A stretch of DNA of 64,000 nucleotides from JAJZRV01 sp027442615 (lineage in GTDB: Bacteria; Pseudomonadota; Gammaproteobacteria; Burkholderiales; Ferrovaceae), in assembly GCA_027442615.1 (NCBI GenBank), contig DAIBBI010000033.1, positions 34,191 to 98,190 of the forward strand. The letters are read 5' to 3'. Position numbers and translations under genes: made by a program. The first letter of the stretch is position 1; every line of letters starts with the position of its first letter. Below are positions 53,563-63,253 of this stretch, piece after piece. The notes below the pieces were generated by a model, which saw nothing but the letters and a program-made list of their open reading frames with translations, searched no databases and had not been told where the DNA came from.

Positions 53563-53943
53563 TCACTTCGCGACGCCAAATGGAGAACTTAAGGTAGCAG
53601 GCCTTTTCTGTCTCGAAGCTTCCAGCACCTGTCGAAATGGATCCTCTGCAGCAGCAGGAGACTCAGGGTTCGTTGCGTGATTCGGCCCAGGGGCTTCCAG
53701 AGCGGCCTTGAAGGGATCCGGGGGCAGGGCAGGGCCCTGGGTGGAATCCGGGGTCAGCGTGCGGGTTGCCGGGATGCGTTGATCCTGTGTTTGCGCGAGC
53801 CCGTGGGAGCGCTCACCAGCATCGCCTTCACGCCAGACAAACAACCTGGCTCCTGCCAACAGCAGCAACATGATGGCCAACAGCCCCAGCATCCTGATGC
53901 GCCGGGCGCCGGTTGAACTCTGGATGTGCGATGGTTTGGACAA
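53563..53943 (-). CDS. Small single-pass membrane protein with DPF repeats, function unknown
   Basis: A 126-residue protein I do not recognise. It has a basic N-terminus, one hydrophobic helix (about 18-33, MLGLLAIMLLLLAGAR), then a proline-rich periplasmic or cytosolic tail. Two similar segments, PDPFKAALEAPG and EDPFRQVLEASR, look like an internal repeat. Composition and codon pattern resemble its neighbours, so a real gene is likely but not certain. It lies between the coiled-coil protein gene and the divergent tag. Confidence 0.6.
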   Translation of the reverse strand: MSKPSHIQSSTGARRIRMLGLLAIMLLLLAGARLFVWREGDAGERSHGLAQTQDQRIPATRTLTPDSTQGPALPPDPFKAALEAPGPNHATNPESPAAAEDPFRQVLEASRQKRPATLSSPFGVAK

Positions 53944-54046
53944 CCTGTTGTTTCATGAAATCAAGAATATCCCGGACCATTCTACAACATCATCCGCTTC
54001 AGGCCGCATCATGGCATCGACAGAATACTTTAGAATGGAGCGCATC

Positions 54047-54670
54047 ATGAACAATCAAAGTACCGCAGTTCACTCCCCTGGACAACGCTGCCCCTGGTGC
54101 GGTGATGACCCGCTTTACATGGCCTACCACGATACCGAGTGGGGCGTGCCGCAGCATGACGACCGCATCCTGTTCGAATTTCTGCTGCTGGAGGGGGCGC
54201 AGGCGGGGCTTTCGTGGATTACCGTGTTGCGCAAGCGCGAAAACTATCGTCTGGCCTTTGCCGGCTTCGAGGCGCAACGCATAGCCACCTTTGGCGACGC
54301 GGAGGCGGCAGGCCTGCTGACCAATCCGGGCATCATTCGCAATCGTGCCAAAATTGCTGCTGCCATCGGCAATGCCCGCTCCTATCTCGCAGTGCAGGAT
54401 CAGTTTGGCAGCTTCGACCGTTACTTGTGGCAATTTGTGGATGGCGTTCCCGTACAGAACACCTGGCAGCATCCCTGCGAGGTCCCGGCACAGACCTCCC
54501 TGGCCGTGCAGCTTTCCAGGGATCTGCACCAGCGTGGCTTCAAGTTTGTGGGCCCCACCATATGCTACGCCTTCATGCAGGCCGTCGGACTCGTCAACGA
54601 CCACTTGAGCACCTGTTCCCGGCACGCCGCACTCAGCGGACCATCAACAGGTAGAGCAGCAAGCCGTTGA
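54047..54670 (+). CDS. tag: DNA-3-methyladenine glycosylase I
   Basis: Excises 3-methyladenine from alkylated DNA. From ATG 54047, with GGAG six bases upstream, it has 207 residues. Zinc-snap ligands are visible: Cys and His in RCPWCGDDPLYMAYHDTEWG and the H-x4-C pair in NDHLSTCSRH. The helix-hairpin-helix region and LEGAQAGLSWITVLRKRENY are typical of Tag. Longer in-frame starts run upstream over the small membrane protein and are rejected. Its 3' end overlaps the convergent phosphatase/kinase gene by 38 bases. Confidence 0.95.
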   Translation: MNNQSTAVHSPGQRCPWCGDDPLYMAYHDTEWGVPQHDDRILFEFLLLEGAQAGLSWITVLRKRENYRLAFAGFEAQRIATFGDAEAAGLLTNPGIIRNRAKIAAAIGNARSYLAVQDQFGSFDRYLWQFVDGVPVQNTWQHPCEVPAQTSLAVQLSRDLHQRGFKFVGPTICYAFMQAVGLVNDHLSTCSRHAALSGPSTGRAASR

Positions 54671-56312
54671 CCACCAGGGACAACGCCACGCAGAGTTTGA
54701 GCAGCAGCGCAGGGTCCCGCTTCAAAAGCGGCATTTTGCGCGGAACGCGTAACCTGCCATGCACGCCTTTTTCCAGCGCCAACAAGAATTCCTCGATGGT
54801 TTCGAAGCGATCCTCGGGTTCACGGGCTACGGCCTTCAACAAAACGGCTTCCAGCCATACGGGGATGTCGGGACGATAACGCGTGGGACTGAGCGGATCA
54901 CCAAAACGCGGGCGCTGAAAGGGCTCGATCTCGCCATAGGGGAACCTGCGTGTCAGCAATTCATACAGCGTCACCCCACATGCATACAGATCGGAAGCCT
55001 CCGAAGCCGGTTTTCCTGCATGCAGTTCGGGAGCCATGTAGCTTGGGGTTCCGGGGTTATTGATCTCCCCAAAGTCCTGGCCATCGGATGCGGCAACGCC
55101 CAGATCCAGTATTCGCAAATGACCATCCGTGCCCAGATGGACATTGTCCGGTTTGACGTCCCGATGCACGATGGACAGGCGGTGCAGGGCACCGAGCCCC
55201 TTGAGCAGGCGCATGCCGATGTCTACGGCTTCTGCTGGCGAAAAATGCCGCCCCTGATGCAACCATTGCCCCAGGGTTGCGCCTTCGTGCCAGGTCATCA
55301 GGTAATACAGATAACTGCGAGCCGGAGATGGAATCACCTGAGGGAAAGCTGCATCAATGACCCGACGAGCCAGCCACTCTTCGTGCGCCAGAGCGGAGGC
55401 ATCCGCGCTGTCGCAACCCTGGCGCAATGTTTTCAGTACACAGTGCTGCCCAGTGGCTTCGATGCGTGCTTCATACAACACGGTCACCCGAGAAGCATGA
55501 AGAACCTTGATGATGGCAATGCCGTCCAACCCATCACCCGCCTTGAGGCGGCTTGGGATGGGTAGACGCCCGGTGCTGGCGAGGGCATCCCGCAATCGCG
55601 CCGCAGGAACGGCCTGGACGCGCACCACCAGCGCAGTGCAATTATCCTGGCTTCCCCTGGCTACTGCAGACATCGTCAGGTGCGTGGCTGCGTCCTGTGG
55701 ATCGTCATGGGTAGCCAGGCATTCGCGCATGCGCTGTTCGCCCAGGCGGTTCCAGACGCCATCCGAACAAATCAGGAAGCGGTCCCCCGTGTCCAGATCG
55801 CCATCACCGTAGTCCACCACCAGCTGGGCATCCAGTCCCACGGCCCGCGAAAGCACGGTGTTCAGTTCGGGATGGTCCCATACATGGTCATGGGTCAGGC
55901 GCCGCAAGGCGCCTTCGTGAAATCGATAGATGCGCGAATCTCCCGCGTGCGCAAAGTAATAGCGTCCACCACGCAGCAACAGGGCCGAGAGGGTTGTTGC
56001 CATGCCTGCGTTGTGACGCAAAGACTGGTTTTGGGAAAACAGCCAGCGGTTGAGCGACTGGATGACCGTGTCCAGCGCATGGAAGACACTCCAGGTATCG
56101 GGTGTTGCGTAATAATCCGCCAACAACCCACGCACCACATATTCCGAGGCTTCGTTGGCGTTGCTATGCCCTCCCACGCCATCCGCCACGGCCGCGAGCA
56201 ACCCCTTGTTTTCGAGTTCGGGGCCGACCGGCGTGACGGCCCCGCAAAAATCCTCATTTCGCGGCCGCGGCCCGATCAGCGAACTAAAACCCAGGGCAAA
56301 AGCCGAAGACAT
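54633..56312 (-). CDS. Bifunctional PP2C phosphatase / Ser-Thr protein kinase, membrane anchored
   Basis: A 559-residue signalling protein. Residues 1-240 are a PP2C phosphatase with metal-site motifs RNED (18-21), ADGVGGH (43-49), GDSR (124-127), SDG (183-185) and DN (223-224). Residues 260-515 are a Hanks-type kinase: VLK with Lys294, HRDVKPDN (383-390), DLG in place of DFG (403-405) and APE (427-429). A C-terminal membrane helix (about 538-557) anchors it. It is last in the nas operon, 19 bases after narK. Similar phosphatase-kinase fusions occur beside nitrate transporters in other proteobacteria. Targets are unknown; regulation of nitrate uptake is inference. Confidence 0.92.
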   Translation of the reverse strand: MSSAFALGFSSLIGPRPRNEDFCGAVTPVGPELENKGLLAAVADGVGGHSNANEASEYVVRGLLADYYATPDTWSVFHALDTVIQSLNRWLFSQNQSLRHNAGMATTLSALLLRGGRYYFAHAGDSRIYRFHEGALRRLTHDHVWDHPELNTVLSRAVGLDAQLVVDYGDGDLDTGDRFLICSDGVWNRLGEQRMRECLATHDDPQDAATHLTMSAVARGSQDNCTALVVRVQAVPAARLRDALASTGRLPIPSRLKAGDGLDGIAIIKVLHASRVTVLYEARIEATGQHCVLKTLRQGCDSADASALAHEEWLARRVIDAAFPQVIPSPARSYLYYLMTWHEGATLGQWLHQGRHFSPAEAVDIGMRLLKGLGALHRLSIVHRDVKPDNVHLGTDGHLRILDLGVAASDGQDFGEINNPGTPSYMAPELHAGKPASEASDLYACGVTLYELLTRRFPYGEIEPFQRPRFGDPLSPTRYRPDIPVWLEAVLLKAVAREPEDRFETIEEFLLALEKGVHGRLRVPRKMPLLKRDPALLLKLCVALSLVVNGLLLYLLMVR

Positions 56313-56331
56313 GACTTCCCGGACCCCGTCG

Positions 56332-57546
56332 TCAGATCCGCGCGCTGGTCAGGCTTGCGGCACCCCACGTGGTGCGCCAGCGCGTCTTGACTGCCGTCAG
56401 CCCCACCAAAGCGATCACGGCGAGTGCGGCAAACACGTAGAACCCCGTCATGTAACTCCCAGTCGCCTGCCTGGAGTAGCCCAGGCTGGAGGCCAGATAA
56501 AATCCTCCCACGCCGCCGGCCATGCCCACCAGCCCCGTCATGACGCCGATCTCCTTGCGGAAGCGCTGCGGCACCAGTTGAAACACTGCACCGTTGCCCA
56601 TCCCGAGCGAGAGCATGGCCACCACAAAACCCGCCAACGCCATCCAGGATTGCGGCAGTCCTACACCCACGACGGACAGCGCGCCAGCGGCCACCAGATA
56701 AACTCCGCTGAGTAACCGAATACCTCCGAAACGGTCCGCCAGAGCTCCGCCCATGGGGCGCACCAGCGATCCTGCGAAAACACAAGCTGCGGTATAGAAA
56801 CCGGCGGTCTTGGGCTCCAGGCCATACTGCGTATTGAAGTAGATCGTGAGCGACGAAGCCAGACCCACGAAGCCGCCAAAAGTGACCGAATAGAAGAACA
56901 TGAACCACCAGGCATCCTTGTCCTTCAGTACCAGCAGGTATTCTGACAGACGCTTGGGCGGCGGTGCATTGGGCGCATCCCTGGCCATGATCACATAGGC
57001 CAGCAGTACGAGGCCGAGGGGGATCAGTGCCAGACCGAAAACATTGCTCCAGCCAAAAGCAGCCGCCAGCGAGGGGGCGAAGAGCGCTGCAAAGACGGTG
57101 CCCGAATTCCCTGCTCCGGCAATGCCCAGTGCCTTGCCCTGGTGTTCCGGCGGGTACCAGCGTGAAGCCAGCGGCAGTGCCACGGCAAAGGAAGCCCCGG
57201 CCACGCCGAGGAACAGCCCCAACACCAGCACCTGTTCATAGCTGTGGATTCCCCACCACCAGGCCACAAATAGCGCGGCAATCACCACGATCTGACCGAT
57301 GATGCCGGTGATGCGTGCATTGAGGTGGTCCACCATGATTCCCAGTACCAGCCGCAACGCCGCACCCGACAACACCGGCGTGGCCACCATCAATCCTTTC
57401 TGGACATGATCCAGGTTGAGATCTTTGGCGATCTGCACGCCCAGCGGACCCAGAATGACCCAAACCATGAATGCCAGATCGAAATAAAGAAACGCTGCAA
57501 TGAGCGAAGGGGTATGTCCGGCTTGCAAGAAAGGCTTTCGATCCAT
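56332..57546 (-). CDS. Nitrate/nitrite transporter (MFS, NarK/NasA type)
   Basis: Imports nitrate for assimilation. The 404-residue protein has twelve membrane segments and opens PSLIAAFLYFDLAFMVWVILGPLG, as in NarK/NrtP transporters. The nitrate-signature glycine-rich segments are AGNSGTVFAALFAPSLA and GMGNGAVFQLVPQRF. It follows nasA by 28 bases in the same direction and precedes the phosphatase/kinase gene. Family and context agree; whether it also exports nitrite is not shown. Confidence 0.93.
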   Translation of the reverse strand: MDRKPFLQAGHTPSLIAAFLYFDLAFMVWVILGPLGVQIAKDLNLDHVQKGLMVATPVLSGAALRLVLGIMVDHLNARITGIIGQIVVIAALFVAWWWGIHSYEQVLVLGLFLGVAGASFAVALPLASRWYPPEHQGKALGIAGAGNSGTVFAALFAPSLAAAFGWSNVFGLALIPLGLVLLAYVIMARDAPNAPPPKRLSEYLLVLKDKDAWWFMFFYSVTFGGFVGLASSLTIYFNTQYGLEPKTAGFYTAACVFAGSLVRPMGGALADRFGGIRLLSGVYLVAAGALSVVGVGLPQSWMALAGFVVAMLSLGMGNGAVFQLVPQRFRKEIGVMTGLVGMAGGVGGFYLASSLGYSRQATGSYMTGFYVFAALAVIALVGLTAVKTRWRTTWGAASLTSARI

Positions 57547-57574
57547 GATCTGCTCCTGAAGTGTTTCGTGCGGT

Positions 57575-60424
57575 CTACAAAATGTTCATCTCTTGTTGCG
57601 GCTGAAGTGACGCCAGGCGTTTTAATTCTGGCAGGCAGGACCCGCAGTTCGTGCCGCATTGGAGCGCCTTCTGCAGGGCCATCAGCCTCTGCTCGGGACC
57701 CTCTGTCATCATTCCCTGCAAGGCCGTGGTGATGGCCTGTTCAGAAACGTTGAAGCAGTCGCAAACCACTTTCCCCCTGGCCAAGGGCTTTCCCGGCGGA
57801 GACTTTCCGGGCGTCAACAGCGCGCGCCCCAACCCCTCCACCGAAGCGCCACTCTCGAGGTAATCCTGCAACCAGGAGGCTGCGGCCACTTGGGTGGTTT
57901 CACCCGCCACGAGTACAGCAATCAGCTTCCCATGCAATGCGCCGCCCACACCCATGCGGATCAAGCGGCTGATGCCACGGTGCCTGTCCTGATACCGGAG
58001 CACCCCGGGGTCGCCGACATGCAGTCCCAGCACCGCCCCGATGGCGGCCAGCGTGGCTTCCGGTGCTGCATCGTAATCGGCGATCCTTAACAGCACGCCC
58101 ACGGGTGCTTCCTTGCCCTGCATCTCATGGCCAAACAGCACACAGCTGCCAAAGGCAAATCCAGCCAAATGTCCGCGCAATGACATCCGGGCGGCCAGTG
58201 CCGCGTGCTGTGGCAACCAGGCAAAGGCCGTCAGGCGCCAAGGCAGCTCGGCTTTCAAGAGCTTGATGGCGGCATGCTTGAGTTCGGGCTGTCCCGACAC
58301 GGAATCGATGGCAGGCAGCGTCAGGGTGTTGACGCCAAACCCAGGGGCCCCGCCCGCCTGTCCAGACACCGATTCCTCGCCCCAGTGCATGGCCACGAAG
58401 GCCTGCATCGGCGCCACCTCTTCCGAAGGTTGGATTGGCAGCACCTGACTGCCCCGGCGACTGGTGAGATGCACCAGGTCACCCGCCTGTAGCCGCAAAC
58501 GCCCGCAATCCGCGGGAGAAATTTGCACCACAGGTTCGGGGGCGTGCGCATAGAGCCGCGCCAGGGTTCCGGTTCGGCTCATGCCGTGCCACTGGTCTCG
58601 CAACCGGCCGGTGGTGAGGGCAAAGGGGTAGCGGGCATCTGTGGGCTCAGCAACGGTGGTGTAGGGCGCCGCAACAAACTGCGCACGCCCGTTGGCAGTG
58701 GCAAAAACACCATCCTCGTAGAGCCTCACCTTTCCCGCCAGGGCACCTGCCGGCATGGGCCATTGTTGCGGTCCGTGTGTTTCAAGGAGGCCATAGGTCA
58801 AACCGGTGATATCCAGATCGCGCCCGGCCGTACTGGCTCGATGCTCCAGCCAGATGGATTCGGGACCATCATAGGGGAACAACGAGTTGCCCGAACGAGT
58901 GGAGCATCCCAGCAGCTTTTCCATGCGGCGCCCCACCGACACGGCAATGGACCAGTCATGGCGCGCCTGTCCAAAGGGTGCCACTGCAGGAAGCACACGA
59001 CTGATTCGGCGTTCTGAATTGGTGACCGTGCCTTCCTTTTCAGCCCAGGTGGTTGCCGGCAACAGGACGTCCGCAAACGGTACGGTGGCCGTGTTGCAAT
59101 AAGCCTCCTGCACGACCACAAACTCCGCGCGCGTCAGGGCTTCCCGCACGGCCGCCTGGTCCGGCATGGATTGCGCGGGATTGGTGCAGACAATCCAGAT
59201 GGCCTTGAGCGTGCCGCTGCGCAGGGCTTCGAAGAGGGGTATGGCCGTCAAGCCAGGCCGTTCCGGCACGGATGCCACATCCCACAGCTCAGCCACCTCG
59301 GCCCGGTGTTGCGGATCGGCGAGATTGCGATGGGCGGACAGCAGGTTGGCCATTCCACCCACCTCGCGCCCACCCATGGCGTTGGGTTGGCCGGTCAGTG
59401 AGAAGGGGCCGGCCCCGGGCTTTCCAATCTGAGCGGTGGCAAGGTGCAGGTTGATGAGCGTGGCATTGTTTGCCGAACCCGAAGTGGATTGATTGAGACC
59501 CTGGCAATACAACGAGAGCGTGGCTTCGGATTGCGCAAACAACCGCGCAGCCTCGCGCAAGTCTTCTTCCCGGATGCCGCAGCACTGTGCCACGACGCGT
59601 GGCGTAAATTCGGCCACCCGGTTTTTCAATGCCTCGAATCCTTCCGTATGCGCGTCAATGTAGGTCCGATCGATCCACCCCTCCCACAACATGATGTGCA
59701 GCATGCCGTGATGCAAGGCTACGTCGGCGCCCGGAGATATCTGCAGGAAAAGGTCAGCGCTTTGGGCCGTGTCCGTCCGGCGCGGATCCACCACAATCAG
59801 CTTCATTTCCGGATTTCTGGCGCGGGCTGCCTCGATGCGACGAAACAGCACCGGATGCGCATAAGCCATGTTTGACCCGGAAATGAAAATGACCCTGGCC
59901 CGCTCGATGTCCTCGTAACCACAAGGTGGTGCATCGGTTCCCAGCGTCTGCTTGTACCCTGCCACGGCGCTTGACATGCACAGGCGCGAGTTGGTGTCGA
60001 TGTTGTTGGTTCCGATCAGCCCCTTGGCGAGCTTGTTGAACACGTAATAGTCTTCGGTCAGAAGCTGACCCGACACGTAAAACCCGACGGCATCCGGCCC
60101 GTCACGGCGAATGATTTCCGCAAAGCGCTGTGCCACGGCATCCAGCGCCGTGTCCCATTTCACGACATGGCGCGGGGCGGTACGCACCTGACGCATCTCG
60201 GGACAGGTTGCGCGGACTTGTTCGTACACATGGGGTTGCGCCGTCAGGTGGAGCGTGGCGCCCTTGCTGCAGAGCCTCCCAAAATTTGCCGGATGCTCAG
60301 GATCGCCGCGCACGCCCGTCACATGCCGCACCCCAGCGGCATCTGACGCAGACTCGATCAGCATGCCGCACCCCACACCGCAATAGCAGCAGGTGCTGCG
60401 CGTGATTTGCGATGCGCCGTTCAT
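57575..60424 (-). CDS. nasA: Assimilatory nitrate reductase, catalytic subunit with C-terminal BFD [2Fe-2S] domain
   Basis: Molybdenum enzyme reducing nitrate to nitrite in the cytosol. It has 949 residues. The [4Fe-4S] ligands are C12, C15, C19 and C52 (CCYCGVGCGM, GRLCSKG). The molybdopterin oxidoreductase body covers about 60-500 and the dinucleotide-binding domain about 600-715. A C-terminal BFD-like [2Fe-2S] domain (about 880-930) holds KVVCDCFNVS and CGTNCGSCLPELK. There is no Tat signal, as expected for the assimilatory type. Its ATG overlaps the nirD stop. No separate electron-transfer subunit is encoded nearby, so electrons may come through the BFD domain from ferredoxin or a flavoprotein. 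Confidence 0.96.
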   Translation of the reverse strand: MNGASQITRSTCCYCGVGCGMLIESASDAAGVRHVTGVRGDPEHPANFGRLCSKGATLHLTAQPHVYEQVRATCPEMRQVRTAPRHVVKWDTALDAVAQRFAEIIRRDGPDAVGFYVSGQLLTEDYYVFNKLAKGLIGTNNIDTNSRLCMSSAVAGYKQTLGTDAPPCGYEDIERARVIFISGSNMAYAHPVLFRRIEAARARNPEMKLIVVDPRRTDTAQSADLFLQISPGADVALHHGMLHIMLWEGWIDRTYIDAHTEGFEALKNRVAEFTPRVVAQCCGIREEDLREAARLFAQSEATLSLYCQGLNQSTSGSANNATLINLHLATAQIGKPGAGPFSLTGQPNAMGGREVGGMANLLSAHRNLADPQHRAEVAELWDVASVPERPGLTAIPLFEALRSGTLKAIWIVCTNPAQSMPDQAAVREALTRAEFVVVQEAYCNTATVPFADVLLPATTWAEKEGTVTNSERRISRVLPAVAPFGQARHDWSIAVSVGRRMEKLLGCSTRSGNSLFPYDGPESIWLEHRASTAGRDLDITGLTYGLLETHGPQQWPMPAGALAGKVRLYEDGVFATANGRAQFVAAPYTTVAEPTDARYPFALTTGRLRDQWHGMSRTGTLARLYAHAPEPVVQISPADCGRLRLQAGDLVHLTSRRGSQVLPIQPSEEVAPMQAFVAMHWGEESVSGQAGGAPGFGVNTLTLPAIDSVSGQPELKHAAIKLLKAELPWRLTAFAWLPQHAALAARMSLRGHLAGFAFGSCVLFGHEMQGKEAPVGVLLRIADYDAAPEATLAAIGAVLGLHVGDPGVLRYQDRHRGISRLIRMGVGGALHGKLIAVLVAGETTQVAAASWLQDYLESGASVEGLGRALLTPGKSPPGKPLARGKVVCDCFNVSEQAITTALQGMMTEGPEQRLMALQKALQCGTNCGSCLPELKRLASLQPQQEMNIL

Positions 60425-60771
60425 GGGCCACCTGCGAGTTCCGCCTTGTTGAGGTACACCTGGCCGCCTTCCACCTTAACCGACAACCGTCCCGCACAGC
60501 CGGCATCCGGCGCCACGGCCTCGCCGCTTTCAAGTTCGATGTTCCATCCATGCAGCGGGCAGGTGACGCGATGACCATGCACGATGCCCTGAGACAGCGG
60601 TCCTCCCTTATGCGGGCAACGATCACGCATGGCAAAAACGCATTGGTCTTCCGTGCGGAATACTGCAACGGGCCCGATGGTGGCACCCTCCAGCACGCGC
60701 GCGCCCAGCACCGGAATTTCATCCAGTGCCAGAACGGCAATCCAGATTTCGCGGGTTTCCACGAGGCTCAT
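60421..60771 (-). CDS. nirD: Nitrite reductase (NADH) small subunit
   Basis: Rieske-like small subunit of cytosolic nitrite reductase. From ATG 60771, which overlaps the nirB stop (ATGA), it has 116 residues; a longer reading from 60825 lies inside nirB. The Rieske cysteine-histidine pairs are complete: CPHKGGPLSQG and CPLHGWNIEL. Many NirD proteins have lost these ligands, so here a bound [2Fe-2S] cluster is likely. It overlaps nasA at its 3' end. Confidence 0.95.
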   Translation of the reverse strand: MSLVETREIWIAVLALDEIPVLGARVLEGATIGPVAVFRTEDQCVFAMRDRCPHKGGPLSQGIVHGHRVTCPLHGWNIELESGEAVAPDAGCAGRLSVKVEGGQVYLNKAELAGGP

Positions 60772-63227
60772 GACAGGGTCCCCTCCGCACTCGGGGCAAG
60801 CTGCACCGGACGAAACTGCTTCCAATCAACGCCGGCCGTTTCCTGCGACCTCCAAGGATCCGGAGCCCCCTGCAAGGCAAACAGCAACCGGTCAAACAAG
60901 GCACGGCGCCCTTCACCGTCGTTGACGATGCGTTGCCGAATCGCCTCCATGCCCACTCGTGACACATAATGAACCGTACGCTCCAGGTACCAGCCCTCTT
61001 CACGGTACAGTTGCAGAAATGCCCCCGAGTACTCCTTCACCTCATCGTCAGACCTGACCTTGCACAGATGCTGGGCCACTTCAGTCTTGATGCCACCGTT
61101 GCCAGCCACATAAATTTCCCAACCTGAATCCACGCCGATCACACCCACGTCCTTGATGCCCGCCTCAGCGCAATTGCGCGGACAACCTGAAACCGCAAGC
61201 TTGACCTTATGCGGCGAATACATGCCGAACAGCATTTTTTCCAGATCGACCCCCATCTTCATGGAGGACTGCGTGCCGAACCGGCAATGTTCGTCACCGA
61301 CGCACGTTTTGACCGTGCGGATGGACTTTCCATAGGCATGGCCGGAAGGCATGTCGAGGTCCCTCCACACGGCAGGAAGATCTTCCTTCCGGATTCCCAG
61401 CAAATCGATGCGTTGCCCGCCGGTGAGTTTGACGGTGGGTACGTTGAACTTCTCCGCCACATCAGCAATGCGGCGCAACTCTGCCGGATTGGTGAGCCCT
61501 CCCCACATGCGTGGCACCACGGAATAGGAGCCGTCCTTCTGGATGTTGGCGTGAGCGCGTTCGTCGATGAAGCGCGACTGCGGATCGTCGACTGCCTCAT
61601 GGGGCCAGGTGGAGATCAGGTAGTAGTTGAGCGCCGGCCTGCAACTGGCGCAGCCGTTGGGTGTGCGCCACTCCATGAATTGCCGTACCTCCTGTTGCGA
61701 CAGCAGGTGGTGCTCACGGATGGATTTGCGCACCTCGTCGTGGGAGTGGTCCGTGCAACCACACAGGGCCCTTTTTGCCGGGGCCTCCGAATAATCCGTG
61801 CCCAGCACATTCATCAGGATCTGCTCCACCAAGCCGGTGCATGAACCGCATGAGCCACTGGCCTTGGTGCATTTGCGCACGTCTTCCAGGGTAAACAGGC
61901 CCTGCTCCTGAATGGCCCTGACGATGGTGCCTTTGCTGATTCCGTTGCAGCCGCACACCTCGTCCGAATCGGCCATGGCCATGGCTTTGTTATGCCCTTC
62001 ATGCCCCACATCGCCAATGTTGCTTTCGCCAAACATCAGGGTGTCGCGCAGCTCGGCTATTTTCCGCCCTTCGCGCAGCAACTTGAAATACCAGGTGCCG
62101 TCCGCCGTGTCGCCATACAGGCAGGCCCCCACCAGATGGTCGTCCTTCAATACCAGTTTCTTGTACACGCCACCCACCGGATCGGACAGCGTGATTTCTT
62201 CCATGCCTTCTCCCCCCATAAAGTCTCCGGCAGAAAAGAGGTCCACGCCGGTTACTTTCAGCTTGGTGGACGTCACCGACCCGGTATAGCGGCCAATCCC
62301 CATGAAGGCCAGGTGATTGGCACACACCCTGGCCTGTTCGAAAAGTGGCGCCACGAGCCCATAGGCCATGCCGCGATGACTGACGCATTCCCCCACGGCG
62401 TAGATGCGCGGGTCGTAGGTCTGCAGCGTATCGTTGACCAGAATGCCCCGCTGGCAGGCCAGCCCGGCGGCCTCCGCGAGCGTCGTGTTGGGACGGATGC
62501 CTGCAGCCATGACCACGAGGTTAGCGGGGATCTCGCTGCCATCCTTGCAACGCACTGCGCCCACGCGCGTGCCCGTATCATCGACCAACAACTCGGTGGT
62601 CTGCGTGGCCAGTCGAAACTGCAACCCTTTGGCCTCCAGGGACTGTTGCAACAATCTTGCGGCGACGGGGTCGAGTTGACGTTCCAGCAACCAGTCCGCC
62701 AGATGAATGACGGTCACTTCCATGCCGCGCAATTTCAGGCCGTTTGCGGCCTCCAGTCCCAGCAATCCACCGCCGATGACCACCGCATGGCGGTAACTTT
62801 TGGCGGCCTCGATCATGCATTCGGTATCGTGAATGTCGCGATAAGTGATCACGCCCGGAAGGTCCTTTCCGGGTACCGGAAGAATGAAGGGTGATGATCC
62901 CGTGGCAATCAGCAGGCGATCGTAGTCTGCCGTGATGCCGTCTTCCGTCACGACCTGACGCCTGATGCGGTCAATCCGGCTGACGGTGCTGCCAAGATGC
63001 AGGCGAATGCCGTTTTCTGCATACCAATCGAGGCTGTTGAGGATGATTTCATCCACCGTCTGTTCTCCGGCAAGAACCGGCGAGAGCAGAATGCGGTTGT
63101 AGTTGGGGTAAGGCTCCGCGCCAAACACCGTAATCTCGTACAGTTCCGGGACAAGTTTGAGCAACTCCTCCAGGGTTCTGACCCCAGCCATCCCATTGCC
63201 AATCACCGCCAACTTCATTTTTTTCAT
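60768..63227 (-). CDS. nirB: Nitrite reductase (NADH) large subunit
   Basis: Siroheme enzyme reducing nitrite to ammonium with NADH. From ATG 63227 it has 819 residues: an FAD/NAD(P)H domain (KLAVIGNGMAGVRTLEELL), a BFD-like [2Fe-2S] domain (DEVCGCNGISKGTIVRAI and KASGSCGSCTGLVEQ), then the nitrite/sulfite reductase repeat and siroheme region. The [4Fe-4S]/siroheme cysteines are in TCVGDEHCRFGTQSS and SGCPRNCAEAG. A GGGAGATCAGGTC region precedes the start. It is the first gene of the nas operon, with inverted repeats in its leader. Confidence 0.96.
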   Translation of the reverse strand: MKKMKLAVIGNGMAGVRTLEELLKLVPELYEITVFGAEPYPNYNRILLSPVLAGEQTVDEIILNSLDWYAENGIRLHLGSTVSRIDRIRRQVVTEDGITADYDRLLIATGSSPFILPVPGKDLPGVITYRDIHDTECMIEAAKSYRHAVVIGGGLLGLEAANGLKLRGMEVTVIHLADWLLERQLDPVAARLLQQSLEAKGLQFRLATQTTELLVDDTGTRVGAVRCKDGSEIPANLVVMAAGIRPNTTLAEAAGLACQRGILVNDTLQTYDPRIYAVGECVSHRGMAYGLVAPLFEQARVCANHLAFMGIGRYTGSVTSTKLKVTGVDLFSAGDFMGGEGMEEITLSDPVGGVYKKLVLKDDHLVGACLYGDTADGTWYFKLLREGRKIAELRDTLMFGESNIGDVGHEGHNKAMAMADSDEVCGCNGISKGTIVRAIQEQGLFTLEDVRKCTKASGSCGSCTGLVEQILMNVLGTDYSEAPAKRALCGCTDHSHDEVRKSIREHHLLSQQEVRQFMEWRTPNGCASCRPALNYYLISTWPHEAVDDPQSRFIDERAHANIQKDGSYSVVPRMWGGLTNPAELRRIADVAEKFNVPTVKLTGGQRIDLLGIRKEDLPAVWRDLDMPSGHAYGKSIRTVKTCVGDEHCRFGTQSSMKMGVDLEKMLFGMYSPHKVKLAVSGCPRNCAEAGIKDVGVIGVDSGWEIYVAGNGGIKTEVAQHLCKVRSDDEVKEYSGAFLQLYREEGWYLERTVHYVSRVGMEAIRQRIVNDGEGRRALFDRLLFALQGAPDPWRSQETAGVDWKQFRPVQLAPSAEGTLS

Positions 63228-63253
63228 GACCTGATCTCCCAAGGGTCCCCAGA

